Shown: in pieces, positions 31,916 through 35,063 of the stretch
How positions within the stretch are numbered: the first letter of the stretch is position 1
How the letters are laid out: the number at the start of each line of letters is the position of its first letter
Assembly (NCBI GenBank): GCA_002104985.1
Contig: MCGO01000314.1
Location: 1-35,063, forward strand
Length of the DNA stretch: 35,063 bases
Source: Rhizoclosmatium globosum
Taxonomy: Eukaryota > Chytridiomycota > Chytridiomycetes > Chytridiales > Chytriomycetaceae
Reading direction: 5' to 3'
Notes under the pieces: generated by a model
Seen by the model: the letters and a program-made list of their open reading frames with translations, nothing else
What the model was told of the DNA's origin: nothing
Database searches by the model: none
Program-made: the position numbers and the translations under genes

Positions 31916-33966
31916 TTAATGATGGTGACCATGACCATGATCATTGTCGTGACTGTGATCTGCTTGCACGTCGCTCAAGTCGTGTTGATTTCCATGGTTC
32001 TCATCTTTGTGACTATGATTGTGGCTTCGTAAATGCCTTTCAGCAGCACGAGAATTCGTGTCTTGAAGGTTCTGTTCGCTCGTTGCTAAAGATTCTTGGC
32101 CATATTCATGATTATTTATGAGTTCCTCCTGCTGACTGTGATCATGTCCGTGATCATGCCCGTGTTCATGTCCCTGTTCATGATTGTGACCATGGCCATC
32201 ATGAGATTGTGTTTGTTCATGCCCTTGTGCTGACTGCATATCTTCATGAGCAGTGGCAGTTGAATCCTTCTTTCCCAACCGAAATGGTGCAACTTTTTTG
32301 AACCAATTCACATTATTCTCCGCTGCTGGCGGAGTTCCAGTGGCAGCGCCCTTCCCGGATACAAATCCAGCAGCTCCAACGGGCTCTAATGAGTGAAGTC
32401 CAGGCTTCAAGTCTTCTGGACAACAAACTTGCTCATTGCAGTCAACTTCGCATTTCAGCAAACAACCAGCGTCGTCGTCCTCAATAAATATAACATCATT
32501 GTCAGAGCTTCCACCGTAGCTCGCTACTGTTCTCCGTCTGGCGAATTCAGGCTGCACTGTGGTGCTATGTACACCATATGTATGAAGCAGCCGCTTAATA
32601 GCAACCGCAATCTCCATATAACTTTGCGGGAGGGTTACTCGACGGATCCTGGACTCTCACATGAACACTCGCAACATTTTTGGAATCACTTAAACCCCAA
32701 ACATGGAACTCATGCACGTCAAGGACACCAGCAAGGCTCGAGATTTCCTGGCGCAGTTTATCCATTGACACATTAGAGGGAACTCCTTGAAGAAGTATAA
32801 AACTTGCAGAACGAACTAGTGGGATAGCAGATGATATGATGAGGGCAGAGATGAGGAGTGAGATAAGTGGGTCCATGTAATATCGCCAGGATCCGTTCGC
32901 GTACATAATGATGAGCGATGAGATGATGACACCGACTGATCCAAGAGCGTCTCCGAGTACATGCAAAAAGAGGCCGTGCATATCTTATGTTTTGTTAGTA
33001 ACGTTATTTTGATTAAATGAAATCGTACTCATATTCCCATGGTCGTGGCCATGACTGTGATCATGCGCGTGAGCATGTTCTGAATGATGTTGATGTTCGT
33101 GGATATGCCCATGAGGCTCCGAGTGGTTATGTCCTCCATGTGAATGTTTGTCATGAGAATGACCGTGGCCCTCGTTCAAATCATGATGACTCTCTTTAAT
33201 ACGCAAAGAAGACTGTGAGGACTTTCTGATGCGATCTGCGGTGGCCATAATTGTTGCACGGGTTTGATGTGAGTAGTGCAGAACTGGAGCAGGAAGGTCG
33301 ATAGTTTCCGGTGTTTCGCCGATATTGATAGAAATAGTTTCGACTTTGGCGTCAGATTCCACGATAATGTGAGATGTCTTGGGTTCATGAGTATGGGAAT
33401 GAGAGTGCCCATGGTCATGCCCAACATGCCCTCCGAATAACACCATTCCAAGAATATTCGTGGAAAGTCCAACACATCCGACAATGAGGACCATGATTGG
33501 GTTTTCGATGACTGATAACGAATGGGTTGTTCAGCCCATAACAAGCAAAACAATTCCGATTCTCTATTACTCACCCACAGGATCACAAAGCGCTGAATCG
33601 CTTCAATAATGATGTAAAGCATAGGGCGAGGAGAAAGACGGAGTTTGCAAACGCCCCGAGAATCTCAGCCCTTTGATATCCAAATGACAGGTTGTTGAGC
33701 GGGTTCGCTGTTTGGCCAGATGAATAGCATAGAATGCAATACAGAGTGCGAGTAAATCAGATAGCTTAATATAAAGATGGATTCAAGAAGTGCGTTAAAG
33801 ATACTGGGGGGGGTTGGGTAGCACATACCATGTGGAATGAATCTGCGATGAGTGCGATGGATCCATACAGGTATCCCACCACTATTTCCAGTAGAAACAG
33901 TACCAAAGTAAGCAGCCCGACAATGATGATTTTGGACTCGCGCGAGAGGGATGAGAGTGGTGGCAT
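31916..33966 (-). CDS. CDF/ZnT zinc transporter (ZRC1/COT1 type), four frameshifts
   Basis: Exons 33966-33829, 33764-33575, 33511-33029 and 32983-31916 give 626 residues when four indels are allowed. Six helices are seen: IIIVGLLTLVLFLLEIVVGY, IADSFHMLSDLLALCIAF (HxxxD zinc site), AEILGAFANSVFLLAL, NPIMVLIVGCVGLSTNILG, LHVLGDALGSVGVI (HxxxD) and LISLLISALIISSAI. A His/Asp-rich loop (GHDHGHSHSHTH onwards) lies between helices IV and V. The C-terminal domain reads LDVHEFHVWGLSD and GVHSTTVQPEF. CDF proteins export zinc to the vacuole or ER in exchange for protons. A long tail follows with a cysteine cluster (CLLKCEVDCNEQVCC) and a second His-rich stretch ending HGHGHHH. One base is missing at 33704-33705, 33616-33618 and 33574-33576; one is surplus at 32620-32621. 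Confidence 0.85.
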
Positions 33967-34040
33967 GGTTGACTTTGTCAAAACACTTTTTTTTCACAAA
34001 CCTTTAACTTATCACATTCAGCTTGTTATTCAATGTTACT

Positions 34041-34677
34041 TCATAAAAACCAGAAAGCAAATGCGCTCATTAATGTGAATGAGTGTCTGCTGCCTAACCA
34101 AGCCGCGTTTTGCTTTGCCGTTGCATTCGCTGTTGCACTTGGAGAAACAATTGAGCCAGTAACGGATGCCTGATGAGTCCAATATTCCCACTGTAAATTG
34201 GCGATGGAATTGGAACAGACACAAGGGTACTGTCACCAAGCTTTACTGTTGCAACTGTAGCAGGAGCTGTTGGTTGCTTGGACCATAGTATTGTCAGCTG
34301 TTTGTACAGAAAACAAAGACTCACAAGCTTACCGGTCCAGGAACACAGAAAGGAAGATAGTATACGTTGCTGTTGCCTGCCCCGTTGTCTTGGTATACAC
34401 ATTGAGGGCAGATCCAGCAACTGTTGCATTCGTGACACAGTCTTGCGAAATATGATCGAACCTGTTAGTCGGCATTAAGTTATATCGTTCTTTGCTAATG
34501 TATCAGAAAGGACCAACCTTGACGCACTGACGATTGAATCTCGGTTAGTCTTCCAGTTGAAGGAACAAGCAACAGCAAGTTTGCATCGGCTGGACATGAA
34601 TCGCCAACATTAAGACCGATTGGTGGAATTGCTTGGGAAGATGATGCCTGTCGCTGCGCGAAATACTGGAACGAAGC
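34041..34677 (-). CDS. Secreted GPI-type protein, reading frame broken
   Basis: Several pieces of one secreted protein lie in different frames: LNVGDSCPADANLLLLVPST (exon about 34677-34518), DCVTNATVAGSALNVYTKTT (about 34461-34333), PTAPATVATVKLGDSTLVSV (from 34297), and a C-terminus SIVSPSATANATAKQNAAW followed by a hydrophobic tail (SFTLMSAFAFWFL-stop, 34041) of GPI-anchor kind. The 56-nt intron 34462-34517 has GT-AG ends; a 35-nt intron (34298-34332) is suspiciously short. Joining the pieces seems to need several one-base corrections at GG runs, or else weak splice sites. No signal peptide was found upstream. It is most likely a surface protein gene with consensus errors, but a pseudogene or another model is possible. 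Confidence 0.4.
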
Positions 34678-34821
34678 TCATAAACTTGTGTGTGATTATT
34701 TTGTAGCTAAGCAGTCAAAGCAGCTCAACTCTTTCTTATCCGAAATTTATAATAAGCTTATCACTATTTTTAACTTCTCTTACTATATGAAAGATTTACC
34801 AGTTAATCTCGCAAGAAAAAA

Positions 34822-35063
34822 ATGCCCCACCGGCTCAATGTCCCAACACCAGAAAGCGACAAGGTGGCGTCCATTAGTGGAAATAATCTAGACATAGAAA
34901 AGGGAACTCCTGAGTCTGTTGCGTCACCACCACTAGTGAAAAGAGACTCCAAAAACTCAAAGGAACCACCAAAAAAGAAAAGCATCCCGAAACCGAGCTC
35001 CAACATCCCTCTTTACGTTTTCTTAGGAGCTCTGGCGTTTATTTGGACCATTTTTGGGTTTGA
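34822..35063 (+). CDS. N-terminus of a membrane protein, cut by the window end
   Basis: An open frame from ATG 34822 runs off the window (80 codons). It starts MPHRLNVPTPESDKV, continues with a polar Ser/Lys-rich stretch (KRDSKNSKEPPKKKSI) and ends in a membrane helix (NIPLYVFLGALAFIWTIFGF). A basic cytosolic N-terminus before the first membrane segment is a plausible type II or multi-pass topology. No family can be named. It is divergent from the broken GPI-type gene, with about 145 bases of A/T-rich sequence between. Confidence 0.5.
   Translation, partial: MPHRLNVPTPESDKVASISGNNLDIEKGTPESVASPPLVKRDSKNSKEPPKKKSIPKPSSNIPLYVFLGALAFIWTIFGF

Noticed and set aside
32100..32230. CRISPR-like or minisatellite array in the CATGNTC-rich region
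   Set aside because: The repeats are irregular His/Asp codons of the zinc-transporter tail, not spaced direct repeats.
34200..34300. Selenocysteine at a TGA within the cysteine-rich frame of the broken secreted-protein gene
   Set aside because: Selenoproteins are not expected in most fungi, no SECIS-like hairpin was seen, and frame errors are simpler.

Overview
The window reads as nuclear DNA of a flagellated fungus, most likely a chytrid. Evidence: densely packed intron-rich genes with mostly 42-64 nt GT-AG introns, fungal-type products (hybrid histidine kinase, SEC14, CDF zinc transporter, GPI-type secreted proteins), and two cilium genes, CFAP99 and IFT80, which non-flagellated fungi lack. 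The assignment is inferred from gene content.

Layout. 1-1226 (+): a mitochondrial-carrier gene cut at its 5' end and broken by five homopolymer indels. 1475-2308 (+): an F-box/PP2-like protein. 2309-3141: convergent spacer with a long (GA)n microsatellite. 3142-6502 (-): a PASK-like protein kinase with a large insertion in the catalytic domain. 6503-7848: spacer holding a deletion-derived copy of the next gene. 7849-8296 (+): a small secreted, GPI-type cysteine protein. 8934-10726 (+): SEC14. 10953-12331 (+): the ribosome-biogenesis factor EBP2. 12407-15376 (+): the ER metallopeptidase ERMP1/PFF1. 15529-15991 (+): a small protein of unknown function. 16095-17319 (+): a PPR protein. 17418-18063 (+): a short SET/post-SET protein. 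18091-21134 (-): a MASE1-like hybrid histidine kinase whose kinase core is degenerate. 21164-22895 (-): an APC permease of the ethanolamine-permease type. 23084-26046 (+): CFAP99. 26111-28313 (-): a PX-domain protein. 28423-31768 (-): IFT80. 31916-33966 (-): a CDF zinc transporter. 34041-34677 (-): a broken secreted/GPI-type gene. 34822-end (+): the start of a membrane protein.

How the genes work together. CFAP99 and IFT80 lie within about 6 kb and both serve the zoospore flagellum. The permease stop codon lies 29 nt before the start codon of the sensor-kinase gene on the same strand, so a shared transcript or a transporter/sensor pair is worth testing. The other genes look like unrelated housekeeping functions packed tightly: several intergenic gaps are under 110 nt, and two convergent pairs are separated by 27 and 64 nt.

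Quality. Most multi-exon models reconstruct with consistent intron phase and a total length divisible by three (kinase 974 aa, EBP2 417, ERMP1 905, permease 530, sensor kinase 984, CFAP99 821, IFT80 798). Four genes nearer the window edges (carrier, secreted protein, zinc transporter, terminal GPI-type gene) have single-base indels, nearly all in homopolymers. Consensus errors explain this better than independent decay, but reads would be needed to decide.
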